From: Brevundimonas sp. 357
GTDB lineage: Bacteria; Pseudomonadota; Alphaproteobacteria; Caulobacterales; Caulobacteraceae
Length of the DNA stretch: 64,000 nucleotides
NCBI RefSeq assembly: GCF_003938605.1
Contig: NZ_RHWX01000005.1
Coordinates: 1-64,000 of the forward strand
Direction: 5' to 3'
The notes under the pieces are model-generated. The model did not search any database. It had not been told where the DNA came from and was given only the letters and a program-made list of their open reading frames with translations. The stretch's first letter is position 1. Every line of letters begins with the position of its first letter. Shown piece by piece: positions 24,589 to 34,590 of the stretch. A program made the translations under genes and the position numbers.

Positions 24589-27444
24589 GTGACCGCAGCG
24601 GCGCCGTGGAGCGTGAAGGGCATCGATCCCAAGGCGCGCGAGATCGCTAAGGATCTGGCGCGACGTTCGGGCATGACCCTGGGCGAGTGGCTGAACTCCA
24701 TGATCATGGACGAGCCGGACGAGGACGACGGCGTCGCCACCCTGCCGCGCCGCTCGCCCATTCCTGATCCCTATGACCGCCGCAGCCGTTCGCGCCGCCT
24801 GGACGACGTCTATGGCGAGGACGCGTATCAGCAGCCGGGCATCGGTCGCATGGGCGCCTCGCTGGAAGTTATCGCCGAGCGTCTGGAGGCGGCCGAGCGT
24901 CGCTCGACCTTGGCCATTCAGGGCATCGACCAGGCGGTTGCCGGTCTGGTGCGCCGCCTCGAGAAACAGGATGAGGCTGAGACCGCCAAGGCCCGCCGCA
25001 TCGATGACATCGCCGAAGAACTGCGCGAGGGCCATCGCCGCCTGCGCCGTCTGGAGCAGGACGCCGGGACCGAGGCGCGCGAAGGGCTGGATAAGCTGGA
25101 CGCGGCGCTGACCGCCGTCTCCACGCGCCTTTACGACATGGACGAGCGCCAGCGCGCGGGCGTCAGCGAGCTGCGCGACCGCATCGAGGCGATCGAGAAG
25201 ACGGCCGGGCCGGGCGCCGGAACCTCCCTGCTGTCGCAGGTCGGCGTGCGTCTGGACGACGCCCAGTCGCGCACCTCTGACGCGCTGAAGGGGCTGGAGC
25301 GGTCGTTCGCCGCCCTGGATCTGCGGATGCGCGACGCCGAGCGCCGCATCGAACCGGACCATGCGCGCGAAGCGTCGCGCTTCGAGAAACTGGCCGAGAG
25401 CCTGACGCGCCAGGTCGAGTCCAGCCGGACCGAGATGATCCGTCGCCTCGACGCGGCCGAGACCGAAGGCCGGGTCGACCGCATCGAGCGCGCCCTGGCC
25501 GCCATCGGCGAACAGGCGCGCGCCGCCGAGCAGCGCTCAGCCGCCGCCGTCGAGGGCATGGGGCGTGAAATCCTGCGGATCGCCCAGAACCTGAACGGTC
25601 GCGTCGAGAAGGTCGAGAAGATCGAAACGGGCGGCGCAGGCGTATCGGAGTCTGGCGTCGACGCCAAGGTCGAGGCCATGGGGCGGGCGCTGGAGCAGAA
25701 GCTGCAACGCGATATGGCGCGCCACGCCGAGGCCGTTGATCAACGCATCACTCGTTCTGACGATCAGCACGCCTTGGCGCTGGAGCGGCTGGGCGGCGAG
25801 ATCACGCGTATCTCGGACCGTCTCAGCGAACGCATCGCCCAGTCCGAGCGTCGCTCGGCTCAGGCCCTTGACGACATCGGCCGCCGCTTGGCGGAAAGCT
25901 CGGACAAGCTGGACCAGCGGCATGACCGCGCCTCGGGCGATCTGGCCGAACGCATGCGGCAGAGCGAGGAGCGCACGGCTCGTCTGCTGGCTGACGCGCG
26001 CGACAGCATCGAACAACGCGCCGGCCGCGCGGAGCGTCGCGAGACGCCGCTGGAAAGTCCCGAGCCCGCGCCCTGGACCCCGGCCGAGAGCGCGAGCGGC
26101 GACTGGCGCGCAGCGGCCTTCGCCGATCCTGTAGAGCCTTGGTCGCAGGATCCTCTGGCGGGGGCGGTCGAGGCCGCGCCCTTCCCGGGCGATACGGACC
26201 GACATCCGGACGAGGGGGGCTTTGCTGACCCCTTCGAGGCTGATTTCCTGGAGCCTGGCCAGGGCGCTGCGCCGTTCGGTCGTGTTGCATCTGATGCTGT
26301 CCCGCCTGCGCCCTCAAGCAGCGCGCCCGAGGCCTTTGGCGGCGCGGACATCAGCGATATTCTGGCGGCTTTCGAGGATCAGGCCGCGGACGTTTTTGAG
26401 CGCCCTGACGCCGTCTCTGCGACGACGGACGATCGCCCGCTGACGCTGGGCGACGACGAGGACGGCTTCGCCGCCGAACTGGAATTCGTAGATCCTGCGC
26501 CGCGCGCGACGCTTGATGACGAGCGCGCCTCGACACGCAACGTTCTGGACGCGGCTCGCGCCGCCATGACGCCCGAAAGCGCTGACGACGGCGCCCGTTC
26601 GGGCTTCGGCCTGAAGAAGCGCGGCGGCAAGTCCAAGCTGCAGGAGCGCCTGGACAAGCAAGCGGGTCGTCAGGGCTCGACCGTGCGCAAGGCGCTGGGC
26701 GCTTCGGCCGTAGCAGCTCTGGTCGTCGGCGGCGGCTACGCCAGCCTGCAGGTGGCCGAGGGCGCAAGCCTGCGCTTTCCTGGCGTGACCCTGTCGGGCG
26801 TCGTGGCTGGCGAGACGGGGGCGGCCGCGGAGGCTGCTGCTCCGATTGCGGCTCTGGCCCTGGACGCGACCCCGACCGACGCCGTGCCCTCCCCCGAGGC
26901 GGCGGCGACCGAGGGTGCGGCCCTGTTCGCCCGCGCCGGCCTGATGCTGGACAACGGCGACGAAGCGGGGGTCGAGCCCCTGACCCGTGCGGCCAACCTG
27001 GGCTATGCGCCGGCGCAGTTGCGCCTGGCCATGCTGTATCAGGACGGTCAGGCGGGCCTGACCGCCGATCCGGTCGAGGCCCGCGCCTGGGCGCGTCGCG
27101 CGGCCGAGGGCGGCGAGGCCAAGGCCATGCATCATTACGCCATGCAGTTGTACGACGGCGTCGGCGGGGCCAAGAGCGGACCCGAAGCCCTGGCCTGGCT
27201 GAAGAAAGCGGCCGCCGCCGGTCGCGTCGATAGCCAGTACAACGTCGCCAAGATGCTGGAGCAGGGCGACGAGGGCGTTGCGGCCAATCGGTCCGAAGCC
27301 TTCAAATGGTACATGATCGCGGCTCGTCGCGGCGACCAGCAGGCCTTGGCCTCGGTGCAGCGCCTGACGCCCGCCCTGTCGGCTGTGGAGCGTCGCAAGG
27401 CGCGCGAGGCCGCCGACGCCTTCACCGCGCCGCCGCTGGGCTGA
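24589..27444 (+). CDS. podJ: PodJ-like polar localization factor
   Basis: 951 residues. It opens with PWSVKGIDPKAREIAKDLARRSGMTLGEWLN, the N-terminal signature of PodJ. A long cytoplasmic coiled coil (about 85-490) precedes an acidic Pro-rich linker (about 490-690), one membrane helix (about 698-720) and periplasmic Sel1/TPR-like repeats (about 775-930). PodJ organises the new flagellar pole, pili and stalk factors in Caulobacter. The GTG start at 24589 has GGGAGG eight bases before. No separate peptidoglycan-binding domain follows the Sel1 repeats, unlike the Caulobacter protein. Confidence 0.9.
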   Translation: MTAAAPWSVKGIDPKAREIAKDLARRSGMTLGEWLNSMIMDEPDEDDGVATLPRRSPIPDPYDRRSRSRRLDDVYGEDAYQQPGIGRMGASLEVIAERLEAAERRSTLAIQGIDQAVAGLVRRLEKQDEAETAKARRIDDIAEELREGHRRLRRLEQDAGTEAREGLDKLDAALTAVSTRLYDMDERQRAGVSELRDRIEAIEKTAGPGAGTSLLSQVGVRLDDAQSRTSDALKGLERSFAALDLRMRDAERRIEPDHAREASRFEKLAESLTRQVESSRTEMIRRLDAAETEGRVDRIERALAAIGEQARAAEQRSAAAVEGMGREILRIAQNLNGRVEKVEKIETGGAGVSESGVDAKVEAMGRALEQKLQRDMARHAEAVDQRITRSDDQHALALERLGGEITRISDRLSERIAQSERRSAQALDDIGRRLAESSDKLDQRHDRASGDLAERMRQSEERTARLLADARDSIEQRAGRAERRETPLESPEPAPWTPAESASGDWRAAAFADPVEPWSQDPLAGAVEAAPFPGDTDRHPDEGGFADPFEADFLEPGQGAAPFGRVASDAVPPAPSSSAPEAFGGADISDILAAFEDQAADVFERPDAVSATTDDRPLTLGDDEDGFAAELEFVDPAPRATLDDERASTRNVLDAARAAMTPESADDGARSGFGLKKRGGKSKLQERLDKQAGRQGSTVRKALGASAVAALVVGGGYASLQVAEGASLRFPGVTLSGVVAGETGAAAEAAAPIAALALDATPTDAVPSPEAAATEGAALFARAGLMLDNGDEAGVEPLTRAANLGYAPAQLRLAMLYQDGQAGLTADPVEARAWARRAAEGGEAKAMHHYAMQLYDGVGGAKSGPEALAWLKKAAAAGRVDSQYNVAKMLEQGDEGVAANRSEAFKWYMIAARRGDQQALASVQRLTPALSAVERRKAREAADAFTAPPLG

Positions 27445-27563
27445 CGTTCAGCGCAAACAGGCGCGGCGCGGGGGTGGCGGTTCGCCGCAGGGGCCGCTAA
27501 GACCGGAAGCCTAGTCGCCTTTCCGGCGCCGATTGCCTGTCCTTCCAGCCGAAGGCGCGTGCC

Positions 27564-28487
27564 GTGGATATTTACCTGCCGATCGCCGAAGTCTCGGTGA
27601 ACTGGCCGCTCCTGGTTCTGCTGGGGGCGCTGGTCGGATTCGTGTCCGGTCTGTTCGGCATCGGCGGCGGCTTCCTGATGGCGCCGGTCCTGGTCTTCCT
27701 GGGGATTCCGCCGACGGTGGCGGTGGCCAGCCAGGCCAGCCACGTCGTCGCCTCCTCGACCTCGGGCGTCATCCGCTATTCCGGCATGAAGGCGGTCGAT
27801 TATCGCATCGGCGGCATCATGGCTGTCGGCGGGGCGCTGGGCGCCGTGCTGGGCGTTGAGCTGTTCCGCTATCTGCGCCTGCTGGGTCAGGCCGACCTGG
27901 TGGTGGCCCTGTCCTATCTGCTGTTCCTGGGCTCGATCGGCAGCATGATGCTGTACGAAAGCCTGACGCAGATCCTGCACCGCGTCCGGGGCGAGACGCC
28001 GCCGCGCAAGGAACGTCGCCGCCCCATGTGGCTGTACGGCCTGCCGTTCAAGATGCGTTTCCCGCGTTCGGGTCTCTACATCAGCGCCATTCCGCCGTTC
28101 GGCCTGGGCGTGTTTGCAGGGATTCTGTCGGCCATCATGGGGGTGGGCGGCGGCTTCATCCTGGTGCCGGCCATGCTCTATGTGCTGCGGATGAAGGCCA
28201 GCGTGGTGGTCGGCACCAGCCTGTTCCAGATCATCATCACCACGGCCATCACGACGGTGCTGCAAGCCGGACGCAACCAGACGGTGGACATCGTCCTGTC
28301 GACCATCCTGCTGCTGGGCGGGGTGGTGGGGGCCCAGTACGGCGCCAAGCTGTCGGGCCGGTTCCGCGCTGAAGAAATGCGGGCGGCGCTGGGGCTGATC
28401 GTGCTGTTGGTCGGCATCCAGATGGGGCTGGAGCTGTTCGTGCGGCCCAGCGACCTGTTCCTGCTGGCGCCGGGGGTGGCGGACTGA
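27564..28487 (+). CDS. TauE/SafE family membrane transporter
   Basis: 307 residues with about eight membrane segments in two halves. Each half carries the family glycine motif: VSGLFGIGGGFLMAPVLVFLG and LSAIMGVGGGFILVPAMLYVL. GTG start at 27564, preceded by GAAGG. It overlaps the next gene by one base (TGATG), indicating translational coupling with the TIGR02186 protein. This pairing is frequent in alphaproteobacteria. Substrate is probably a sulfur-containing anion, but that is inference from the family. Confidence 0.92.
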   Translation: MDIYLPIAEVSVNWPLLVLLGALVGFVSGLFGIGGGFLMAPVLVFLGIPPTVAVASQASHVVASSTSGVIRYSGMKAVDYRIGGIMAVGGALGAVLGVELFRYLRLLGQADLVVALSYLLFLGSIGSMMLYESLTQILHRVRGETPPRKERRRPMWLYGLPFKMRFPRSGLYISAIPPFGLGVFAGILSAIMGVGGGFILVPAMLYVLRMKASVVVGTSLFQIIITTAITTVLQAGRNQTVDIVLSTILLLGGVVGAQYGAKLSGRFRAEEMRAALGLIVLLVGIQMGLELFVRPSDLFLLAPGVAD

Positions 28488-29305
28488 TGTTCCAGGTTCT
28501 GCCGTCGGAGCCGCCGCCCCAGGTCGCGGCGCCCGAGATCATCATCGAACGCTCCGCCGCCACGACCGAGGAGGTGCGGGTCGCCGCCGCCCTGACGGAC
28601 GCGCGGGTGGATGTGGACTCCGGGTTCAAGGGGGCGTCGATCGTCCTCTACGGCGCCGTGTTCAACCCGACCGATACGCCCGCGGACGTGGTGGTGGTGG
28701 TGCGCGGCCCCGACGCGCCGGTCCGCCTGGTCAAGAAGACGCGCAACATGGGGGTCTGGCTGAACAGCCGCCCGGTGCTGTTCGAGGGAGCGCCCGGCTT
28801 CTACATGACCGCCTCGACGCGGCCGCTGAGCGACATCGCCGACTTCGGCCAGTTGCGCCGTCTGGGCGTGGGCGTCGATCACCTGCGCATCGATGCGCCG
28901 GAAGAGGCCCGCACCGTCACCCGCTACGGCGTGCGCGACGTGGTCATCAGCCGCCTGGGCGAGGACTATCTGGACTGGCGCCGCGCCGTCATCCGGCTGA
29001 AGGAGGCGGCGGCCCTCTATGACACCGACCCCAAGGGGGTGGAGTTCGTCGATCGGGGCCTGTTCCGCGCCGAGGTCAAGCTGCCCGCCGTGGCGCCGAC
29101 GGGGAAGTACTACGCCGAGGTCTGGCTGTTTCAGGAGGGGGCTCCGGTGTCGGTGTCCAACATGACGCTGACCGTCGAGAAGGTGGGGCTGGAGCGCGAC
29201 ATCTATGAGTTCGCCCACAACCGCCCTTGGAGCTACGGCGTGCTGTGCGTGCTCCTGGCGGCGATGACGGGCTATGCGGCGTCGCGGGTGTTCCGGAGTC
29301 GGTGA
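28487..29305 (+). CDS. TIGR02186 family protein, partner of the TauE transporter
   Basis: 272 residues. The family's first strand (IIIERSAATTEEVRVAAAL) and central segments GASIVLYGAVFNP, VVVVRGPDAPVRLVKKTRNMGVWLN and PGFYMTASTRPLSDIA are present. A single membrane helix (about 246-266) lies near the C-terminus, leaving most of the protein on one side of the membrane. No signal peptide is visible at this start. Function is unknown; its position behind TauE suggests it helps that transporter. Confidence 0.88.
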   Translation: MFQVLPSEPPPQVAAPEIIIERSAATTEEVRVAAALTDARVDVDSGFKGASIVLYGAVFNPTDTPADVVVVVRGPDAPVRLVKKTRNMGVWLNSRPVLFEGAPGFYMTASTRPLSDIADFGQLRRLGVGVDHLRIDAPEEARTVTRYGVRDVVISRLGEDYLDWRRAVIRLKEAAALYDTDPKGVEFVDRGLFRAEVKLPAVAPTGKYYAEVWLFQEGAPVSVSNMTLTVEKVGLERDIYEFAHNRPWSYGVLCVLLAAMTGYAASRVFRSR

Positions 29306-29356
29306 CTTCTCACCCGCTCATCTCGGCGTCCGCCGGGGCGAGCGGAGGTTGGGGCT

Positions 29357-29395
29357 GCGCTCAAGCAGCGAGCAACCGCGTTGCGAGCGTAGCGC
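29357..29395 (+). repeat. Dispersed structured repeat, copy 5
   Basis: Outer stem GCGCT/AGCGC, unpaired CAAGCAG, inner hairpin GCAAC-CGC-GTTGC, then GT before the closing strand. It lies between the TIGR02186 gene and the fadJ terminator. Confidence 0.65.
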
Positions 29396-29398
29396 CAA

Positions 29399-29429
29399 CA
29401 AAAAGGGCGGCCCGCGAAGGCCGCCCTTT
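29399..29429 (-). terminator. Rho-independent terminator after fadJ
   Basis: AAAGGGCGGCC (29402) pairs with GGCCGCCCTTT (29419); on the minus strand it ends in a run of T. It lies 23 bases beyond the fadJ stop and could also stop plus-strand transcripts. Confidence 0.85.
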
Positions 29430-29451
29430 CCGTTTCGCCTGTACCTGAGCC

Positions 29452-31650
29452 TCAGGCGGCCTTGGTCTGCGGCGCGAAGCGGCCGTAGAAGGTCTCGTCC
29501 TTGGCGGCCATGTCGCGCAGAAGCTGCGGCGCCTTGAAGCGGTCGCCGTATTTGGCGGCCAGTTCGTCGGCCTTGGCCACGAAGGCCTTCAGTCCGGTCT
29601 GGTCCATGAAGGTGATGGGGCCGCCGGTCCAGGGCGCGAAGCCCCAGCCCAGGATGGCGCCCAGGTCGCCTTCGCGCGGGTCGTCGATGACGCCCTCTTC
29701 CCAGCAACGGGCCACTTCCACCGCCTGGCGATACAGCAGACGGGTCTTCAGCTCGTCGATGGCGGCCAGCGCCTCGGGGCTTTCGCCGAAGGCGTCGCCC
29801 TTGGTGGTCGGGGCCAGTTCGGCCAGGCCCGGCCAGATGACCTTGGGCTTCTGGTCGTAGTCGTAGAAGCCCTTGCCGTTCTTGCGGCCGTAGCGGCCCT
29901 GCTCGACCATGGTGGCGACGATCTGTTCGCCTTCGGTCGGGACGTACTTGTCGCCCAGATCCTCGCGGGTCTGTTTGGCGATCTTGTACGACAGGTCCAG
30001 GGCCACGTCGTCGTGCATCTCCAGCGGGCCGCGCGGCATGCCGGTCATGCGGCCGACGTTGTCGATCAGCACGGGCGAATAGCCCTCTTCCAGCATGGCC
30101 ATGCCTTCCATCAGGAAGGTGGAGAAGCAGCGCGAGGTGTAGAAGCCGCGGCTGTCGTTGACGACGATCGGCGTCTTCTTGATCTTCAGGACATAGTCCA
30201 GCGCCTTGGCCAGGGCCGCGTCGCCGGTCTTCTCGCCCATGATGATCTCGACCAGCATCATCTTGTCGACGGGCGAGAAGAAGTGGATGCCGATGAAGTC
30301 CTCCGGCCGCACGCTGGCCTCGGCCAGACCCGAGATCGGCAGGGTCGAGGTGTTGGAGCCGAACACGGCGCCTTCCGCCAGTTGAGCCTCGGCGCGCTTG
30401 GTGACGTCCGCCTTGATCTCGCGGTTTTCGAACACGGCCTCGATGACCAGGTCCGAGCCCTTGATCAGGTCATAGTCCGTCGTCGCCGTGACCAGGGCCA
30501 GGGTGGCGTCGAACTTCTCCTGGGTCATCTGACCGCGCGACAGGCGCTTCTTCAGCAGTTCCTCGACGTGGGCCTTGCCCTTGTCGGCGGCTTCCTGGGT
30601 CTGGTCGATCAGCACGGTCTCGATGCCGGCCATGACCTGCACATAGGCCACGCCTGCGCCCATCATGCCGGCGCCCAGGACGCTGACTTTCTTGGGATCG
30701 GACTTGGGCACGCCGGCCGGCCGCACGGCGCCCTTGTCCAGTTCCTGCTTGGACAGGAACAGGCTGCGGATCATGGCCTGGGCCTGGGGCGTCATCAGGG
30801 TCTTGATGAAGTAGCGCGTCTCGATGCGCAGGCCGGCCTCGATCGGCACCTGCACGCCTTCATAGACGGCCTTCATCATGTTCAGCACGGCCGGGTAGTT
30901 GCCGTAGGACTGCTTGCGTAGAATGGCGTTGCCCATGATGAAGACCTGGGCGCCCGCCGGGTGGTAGGGGCCGCCGCCGGGGATCTTGAACTTGGGATCG
31001 TCCCACGGCTGGACGGCCTTGCCGCCGTTCTTGATCCAGGCCTTGGCGGCCGCGACCGACTGGCCCTTCTCGACGACCTCATGGACGACGCCGGCGCCCT
31101 TGGCGTCGTTCGGGCGCCAGGACTTGCCTTCGGCCATCTGCATCAGGGCGGTCTGCACCCCGATCAGGCGCGTCAGGCGCTGGGTGCCGCCGCCGCCGGG
31201 GAAGAGGCCGACCTTGATCTCGGGCAGGCCCAGCTGGATCTTCGGGTCGTTCTCGACGACGCGATAGTGGCAGGCCAGGGTGAACTCCAGTCCGCCGCCC
31301 AGCGCCAGGCCGTTGATGGCCGCCGCGACCGGCTTGCCCGAGGTCTCCAGCGCGCGGAAGGCGCCGTTCAGCGCCCAGCCGGTGTCGAACGCCTTTTGCA
31401 GGTCGCCGCCGCCGGCCAGCATGCCCGACGCCATGTCGCCCAGGTCCGCCCCGGCGCAGAAGCCGGTCGTCTTGCCCGAGGTCAGGACCACGCCCTTGAT
31501 GGCGTCGTCGGTCTTGATCTTTTCGACCAGGGCCGGGATCTCGGCGATCACGGCCGAGGTCAGGGTGTTCATCGAACGGCCCGGCACGTCGAAGGCGACC
31601 GTGGCGATGCCGTCGGCGTCGATGTCGATCTTGAAGTTTTCCATAGTCAT
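29452..31650 (-). CDS. fadJ: Trifunctional-type fatty-acid oxidation protein: enoyl-CoA hydratase / 3-hydroxyacyl-CoA dehydrogenase
   Basis: 732 residues. The N-terminal crotonase domain (about 1-200) has [11 protein letters not shown] and [16 protein letters not shown] with the catalytic Glu in [20 protein letters not shown]. The dehydrogenase domain (from about 320) has the NAD motif [14 protein letters not shown], the catalytic His in [12 protein letters not shown] and the C-terminal helical part. It hydrates and oxidises acyl-CoA intermediates of beta-oxidation. ATG 31650 lies 12 bases after the thiolase stop with GGGAG before it; ATG 31644 is the alternative. Confidence 0.95.
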   Translation of the reverse strand: MTMENFKIDIDADGIATVAFDVPGRSMNTLTSAVIAEIPALVEKIKTDDAIKGVVLTSGKTTGFCAGADLGDMASGMLAGGGDLQKAFDTGWALNGAFRALETSGKPVAAAINGLALGGGLEFTLACHYRVVENDPKIQLGLPEIKVGLFPGGGGTQRLTRLIGVQTALMQMAEGKSWRPNDAKGAGVVHEVVEKGQSVAAAKAWIKNGGKAVQPWDDPKFKIPGGGPYHPAGAQVFIMGNAILRKQSYGNYPAVLNMMKAVYEGVQVPIEAGLRIETRYFIKTLMTPQAQAMIRSLFLSKQELDKGAVRPAGVPKSDPKKVSVLGAGMMGAGVAYVQVMAGIETVLIDQTQEAADKGKAHVEELLKKRLSRGQMTQEKFDATLALVTATTDYDLIKGSDLVIEAVFENREIKADVTKRAEAQLAEGAVFGSNTSTLPISGLAEASVRPEDFIGIHFFSPVDKMMLVEIIMGEKTGDAALAKALDYVLKIKKTPIVVNDSRGFYTSRCFSTFLMEGMAMLEEGYSPVLIDNVGRMTGMPRGPLEMHDDVALDLSYKIAKQTREDLGDKYVPTEGEQIVATMVEQGRYGRKNGKGFYDYDQKPKVIWPGLAELAPTTKGDAFGESPEALAAIDELKTRLLYRQAVEVARCWEEGVIDDPREGDLGAILGWGFAPWTGGPITFMDQTGLKAFVAKADELAAKYGDRFKAPQLLRDMAAKDETFYGRFAPQTKAA

Positions 31651-31661
31651 TCGCTCCCGGA

Positions 31662-32867
31662 TCAGACGCGTTCGATGACGGTGGCGGTGCCCATGCCGCC
31701 GCCGATGCACAGGGTGGCCAGGGCCGTCGACTTGTTCGAGCGTTCCAGCTCGTCCAGCACCGTGCCCAGGATCATGGCGCCGGTGGCGCCCAGCGGGTGG
31801 CCCATGGCGATGGCGCCGCCGCAGACGTTGATCTTGTCGTGCGGGATGTCGAGCGCCTGCATGTAGCGCAGCACCACGGCCGCAAAGGCCTCGTTCAGTT
31901 CATACAGGTCGATGTCGCCCGGCTGCATGCCCAGCTTGCCCAGCAGCTTGCGGGTGACGGGCTCGGGGCCCGTCAGCATGATCGACGGTTCGGAGCCGAT
32001 CGAGGCGCCGCCCAGGATTTTCGCGCGCGGCTTCAGGCCCAGGGCCTCGCCCATCTCCTTGGAGCCGACCAGGATGCCCGCCGCGCCGTCGACGATGCCG
32101 GACGAATTGCCCGGCGTGTGGACGTGGTTGACGCCCGCCGCCTCGGGGTAGCGCTGGTTGATCACGGCGTCGAAGCCCATGCCGCCCATCATGACGAACG
32201 AGGGGTTCAGCCCGCCCAGGGTCTGCATGTCCGTCTTCGGACGAATGGTCTCGTCACGGTCCAGCTGGGTCAGGCCGAGCTGGTTCTTGACCGCGATCAC
32301 CGATCGATCGAAGCGGCGCTCGGCCCAGGACTGGGCGGCGCGCTTGTGGCTTTCGACCGAATAGGCGTCCACGTCGTCGCGGCTGAAGCCGTATTTGGTG
32401 GCGATCATGTCGGCCGAGACGCCCTGCGGCACGAAATAGGTCGGAAAGGCCGCCGAGGGGTCGGTCGGCCAGGCGCCGCCGTCGGAACCCATCGGTACGC
32501 GGCTCATGGCCTCGACGCCGCCGCCGACGGCCATGTCGGCCTCGCCGGACTTCACCTTGGCGGCGGCCATGTTCACGGCCTCCAGACCCGAGGCGCAGAA
32601 GCGGTTGATCTGTACGCCCGCCGTCTCCTGGCCCCAGCCGGCCGACAACACGGCGGTGCGGGCGATGTCCGAGCCCTGCTCGCCCACCGGCGACACCACG
32701 CCCAGGATCACGTCATCGACCTTGGCGGTGTCCAGGCCGTTGCGGTCGCGCAGAGCCTCCAGAACCTGGGTCGCCAGGCTCAGGGCCGTGATCTCGTGCA
32801 GGCTGCCGTCCTTCTTGCCCTTGCCGCGCGGGGTGCGCACGGCGTCGTAGATGTAGGCGTCGGCCAT
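31662..32867 (-). CDS. fadA: Acetyl-CoA acyltransferase (3-ketoacyl-CoA thiolase)
   Basis: Last step of beta-oxidation, releasing acetyl-CoA. The 401-residue thiolase has the nucleophilic Cys in [13 protein letters not shown], the catalytic His in [15 protein letters not shown] and the second Cys in [12 protein letters not shown]. It is the first gene of a two-gene operon with fadJ. About 200 bases upstream is a triple ACGT motif that might bind a MerR-type LiuR regulator. Biosynthetic acetyl-CoA acetyltransferase activity cannot be excluded, but the operon argues for degradation. Confidence 0.94.
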   Translation of the reverse strand: MADAYIYDAVRTPRGKGKKDGSLHEITALSLATQVLEALRDRNGLDTAKVDDVILGVVSPVGEQGSDIARTAVLSAGWGQETAGVQINRFCASGLEAVNMAAAKVKSGEADMAVGGGVEAMSRVPMGSDGGAWPTDPSAAFPTYFVPQGVSADMIATKYGFSRDDVDAYSVESHKRAAQSWAERRFDRSVIAVKNQLGLTQLDRDETIRPKTDMQTLGGLNPSFVMMGGMGFDAVINQRYPEAAGVNHVHTPGNSSGIVDGAAGILVGSKEMGEALGLKPRAKILGGASIGSEPSIMLTGPEPVTRKLLGKLGMQPGDIDLYELNEAFAAVVLRYMQALDIPHDKINVCGGAIAMGHPLGATGAMILGTVLDELERSNKSTALATLCIGGGMGTATVIERV

Positions 32868-32888
32868 GGAGCGTCTCTCTTCTTTTGT

Positions 32889-32930
32889 GTCCCTACCGTT
32901 CGCTGCGCGACAGCGAACTGCATGAGGGAC
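32889..32930 (-). repeat. Dispersed structured repeat, copy 6
   Basis: On the minus strand: outer stem GTCCCT/AGGGAC, unpaired CATGCAG, inner hairpin TTCGCTG/CAGCGAA, then GTA before the closing strand. It is the first of two direct copies just upstream of the thiolase gene. Confidence 0.7.
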
Positions 32931-32941
32931 GGTTTTCTGGT

Positions 32942-32983
32942 GTCCCTATCGCTCGGCGCGCGGCGCCTCGCTGCATGAGGGAC
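32942..32983 (-). repeat. Dispersed structured repeat, copy 7
   Basis: Same outer stem and CATGCAG as copy 6, 53 bases away, but the inner hairpin is CGAGGCGC/GCGCCGAGCG: the stem has changed on both sides while the unpaired bases stay the same. The rest of 32984-33114 holds the ACGT motif and no gene. Confidence 0.7.
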
Positions 32984-33065
32984 GGTTGTCGTCTTGGTTG
33001 GGAGGCGGTGGGCGGACGGATCCGATCATCGCGTCTGGAATTGAAACTCAGGTCGTTAGAAAGCC

Positions 33066-33085
33066 GACGTTTACGTCAACGTCAA
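33066..33085 (-). promoter_or_regulatory. Triple ACGT motif upstream of the fad operon
   Basis: Three ACGT cores at six-base intervals (starting 33067, 33073, 33079). On the minus strand the segment reads TTGACGTTGACGTAAACGTC. It is reminiscent of the palindromic ACGT-rich operators reported for LiuR-type MerR regulators of branched-chain and fatty acid degradation. Confidence 0.35.
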
Positions 33086-33114
33086 GTAACAAGGCGCGTG
33101 AGGTCGCCGGATAT

Positions 33115-33146
33115 GAAAAGGGCGGGCCGTTGTGCGCGGCCCGCCC
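33115..33146 (-). terminator. Terminator after the sugar dehydrogenase gene
   Basis: GGGCGGGCCG (33120) pairs with CGGCCCGCCC (33137); the minus-strand transcript continues TTTTC. It lies 14 bases past the stop codon. Confidence 0.8.
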
Positions 33147-33159
33147 TGTCTTCTTAGCC

Positions 33160-34395
33160 TCAGCGGCGCGCCAGCCGCACCAGCTTGCCGTTCTCCTCGT
33201 CGGTGACGACCCAGACGGCGCCGTCAGGCCCGACCGCCACATCGCGGATGCGCTCGCCCAGGCCGGTCAGCAGACGCTCTTCGCCGACCACGCGGCCGTC
33301 CTGAAGCACCAGGCGGACCAGATGCTTGCCGCCCAGGCCGCCGATCAGGGCGTTCCCCTTCCAGTCGGAGAACATGGCGCCGTCGTAGAAGACCATGCCG
33401 CCCGGCGCGATCACCGGATCCCAGTAGTAGACGGGCTGGACGGTGCCTTCCTGCGTCGTCGTGGCGCCGGGGATGGCGTCGCCGCTGTACTCGATGCCGT
33501 AGGCCGCGCCCGGCCAGCCGTAGTTGGCGCCCGCCTTCTCCAGGTTCAGTTCGTCGCCGCCGCGGGTGCCGTGCTCGATGCTCCAGACCGCGCCGGTTTC
33601 CGGCTGGACGGCGATGCCCTGCGGGTTGCGGTGGCCGTAGGACCAGATCTCGGGCAGGGCGCCCTCGCGGCCGACGAAGGGGTTGTCGGACGGGACCGAG
33701 CCGTCGGCGTTGATGCGGATGACCTTGCCGTGGTGCGAGGCCAGGCTCTGGGCCGTCGGCCGCATCGGCCTGTCGGACCGCTCGCCGATGGTGATGTACA
33801 GCTTGCCGTCCGGGCCGAAGACCAGGGAAGAGCCGAAATGCTTGTCCCCGTCATAGGTGTCCTTGACCTGGAAGACGACCTGTACGTTCTCGATGCGGCT
33901 CAGGTCGTCCGACAGACGGCCGCGGGCCACGGCCGTGCCGTTGCCGCCGTCTCGCGGCTGGGCGTAGGACCAGTAGATCGTCTGGTCCTGGGCGAAGGTC
34001 GGGCTCAGGATCACGTCCAGCAGGCCGCCCTGGCCGCGCGCCGCTACGGCGGGCAGGCCGCCGATCGGCGCGCCGATCCGGCCCTGGGCGCTGACCACGC
34101 GCATCCGGCCGGGCTTCTCCGTCACCAGCCACTGGCCGTCCGGCAGCAGGGCCAGGCCCCAGGGATGCTCCAGACCCTCGGCCACGACGGCGTGTTGCAT
34201 GGCGATCGTGGTGTTGACCGACGGCGCGCGGGTCTGGCCTTCGTGCGCCGGCTTCTGATCCGGGTTGTTGGGCGGACGAGTCTCGACCGGCGCGCCGACG
34301 GTGGCGGAGGACGACGCCTCATCCTGTCCATTGGCCCCGCAGGCGGCGAGAGCCAGGGCGGCGACGGAAGCGGCGAAGAGGGCGGGGCGCAGCAT
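33160..34395 (-). CDS. PQQ-dependent aldose sugar dehydrogenase-like lipoprotein
   Basis: 411 residues from ATG 34395, giving a lipoprotein signal with LAAC. It is a six-bladed beta-propeller of the soluble glucose/aldose dehydrogenase (YliI/Asd) family: GLEHPWGLALLPDGQWLVTEKPGRM, RGQGGLLDVILSP, GDKHFGSSLVFGPDGKLYITIGER, IWSYGHRNPQGIAVQP and EHGTRGGDELNLEKAGANYGWP carry the PQQ and catalytic residues. It oxidises aldoses in the periplasm if PQQ is supplied; no pqq genes are in the window. The frame to 34488 is rejected because it would bury the signal. Confidence 0.9.
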   Translation of the reverse strand: MLRPALFAASVAALALAACGANGQDEASSSATVGAPVETRPPNNPDQKPAHEGQTRAPSVNTTIAMQHAVVAEGLEHPWGLALLPDGQWLVTEKPGRMRVVSAQGRIGAPIGGLPAVAARGQGGLLDVILSPTFAQDQTIYWSYAQPRDGGNGTAVARGRLSDDLSRIENVQVVFQVKDTYDGDKHFGSSLVFGPDGKLYITIGERSDRPMRPTAQSLASHHGKVIRINADGSVPSDNPFVGREGALPEIWSYGHRNPQGIAVQPETGAVWSIEHGTRGGDELNLEKAGANYGWPGAAYGIEYSGDAIPGATTTQEGTVQPVYYWDPVIAPGGMVFYDGAMFSDWKGNALIGGLGGKHLVRLVLQDGRVVGEERLLTGLGERIRDVAVGPDGAVWVVTDEENGKLVRLARR

Positions 34396-34590
34396 GACGG
34401 CTCCTAAACGGCGTGGCTTTGAGGGGCAGTCTGCCGCCAGACCGCGCTTTGCGCGAGCCGAAACGCGCCGCGACCGATAGTCCCGCACGAAATCCGCATC
34501 GAAGCGGCTTGAACCGGAGAGAAGGCGGCGATATACGCACCCCTCTCGCGCTCAGGGGTCGTTCTCGATCCGGCGCGATGTTCCGTAAGG

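Noticed and set aside
26300..26335. CTCAAGCAG motif inside podJ as a ninth repeat copy
   Set aside because: The sequence is coding and the outer stem and inner hairpin are not formed, so the match is probably chance.
32889..32983. Two direct repeats as a possible CRISPR
   Set aside because: Only two units about 53 bases apart, each an internal hairpin, with no spacer of normal form and no cas genes.
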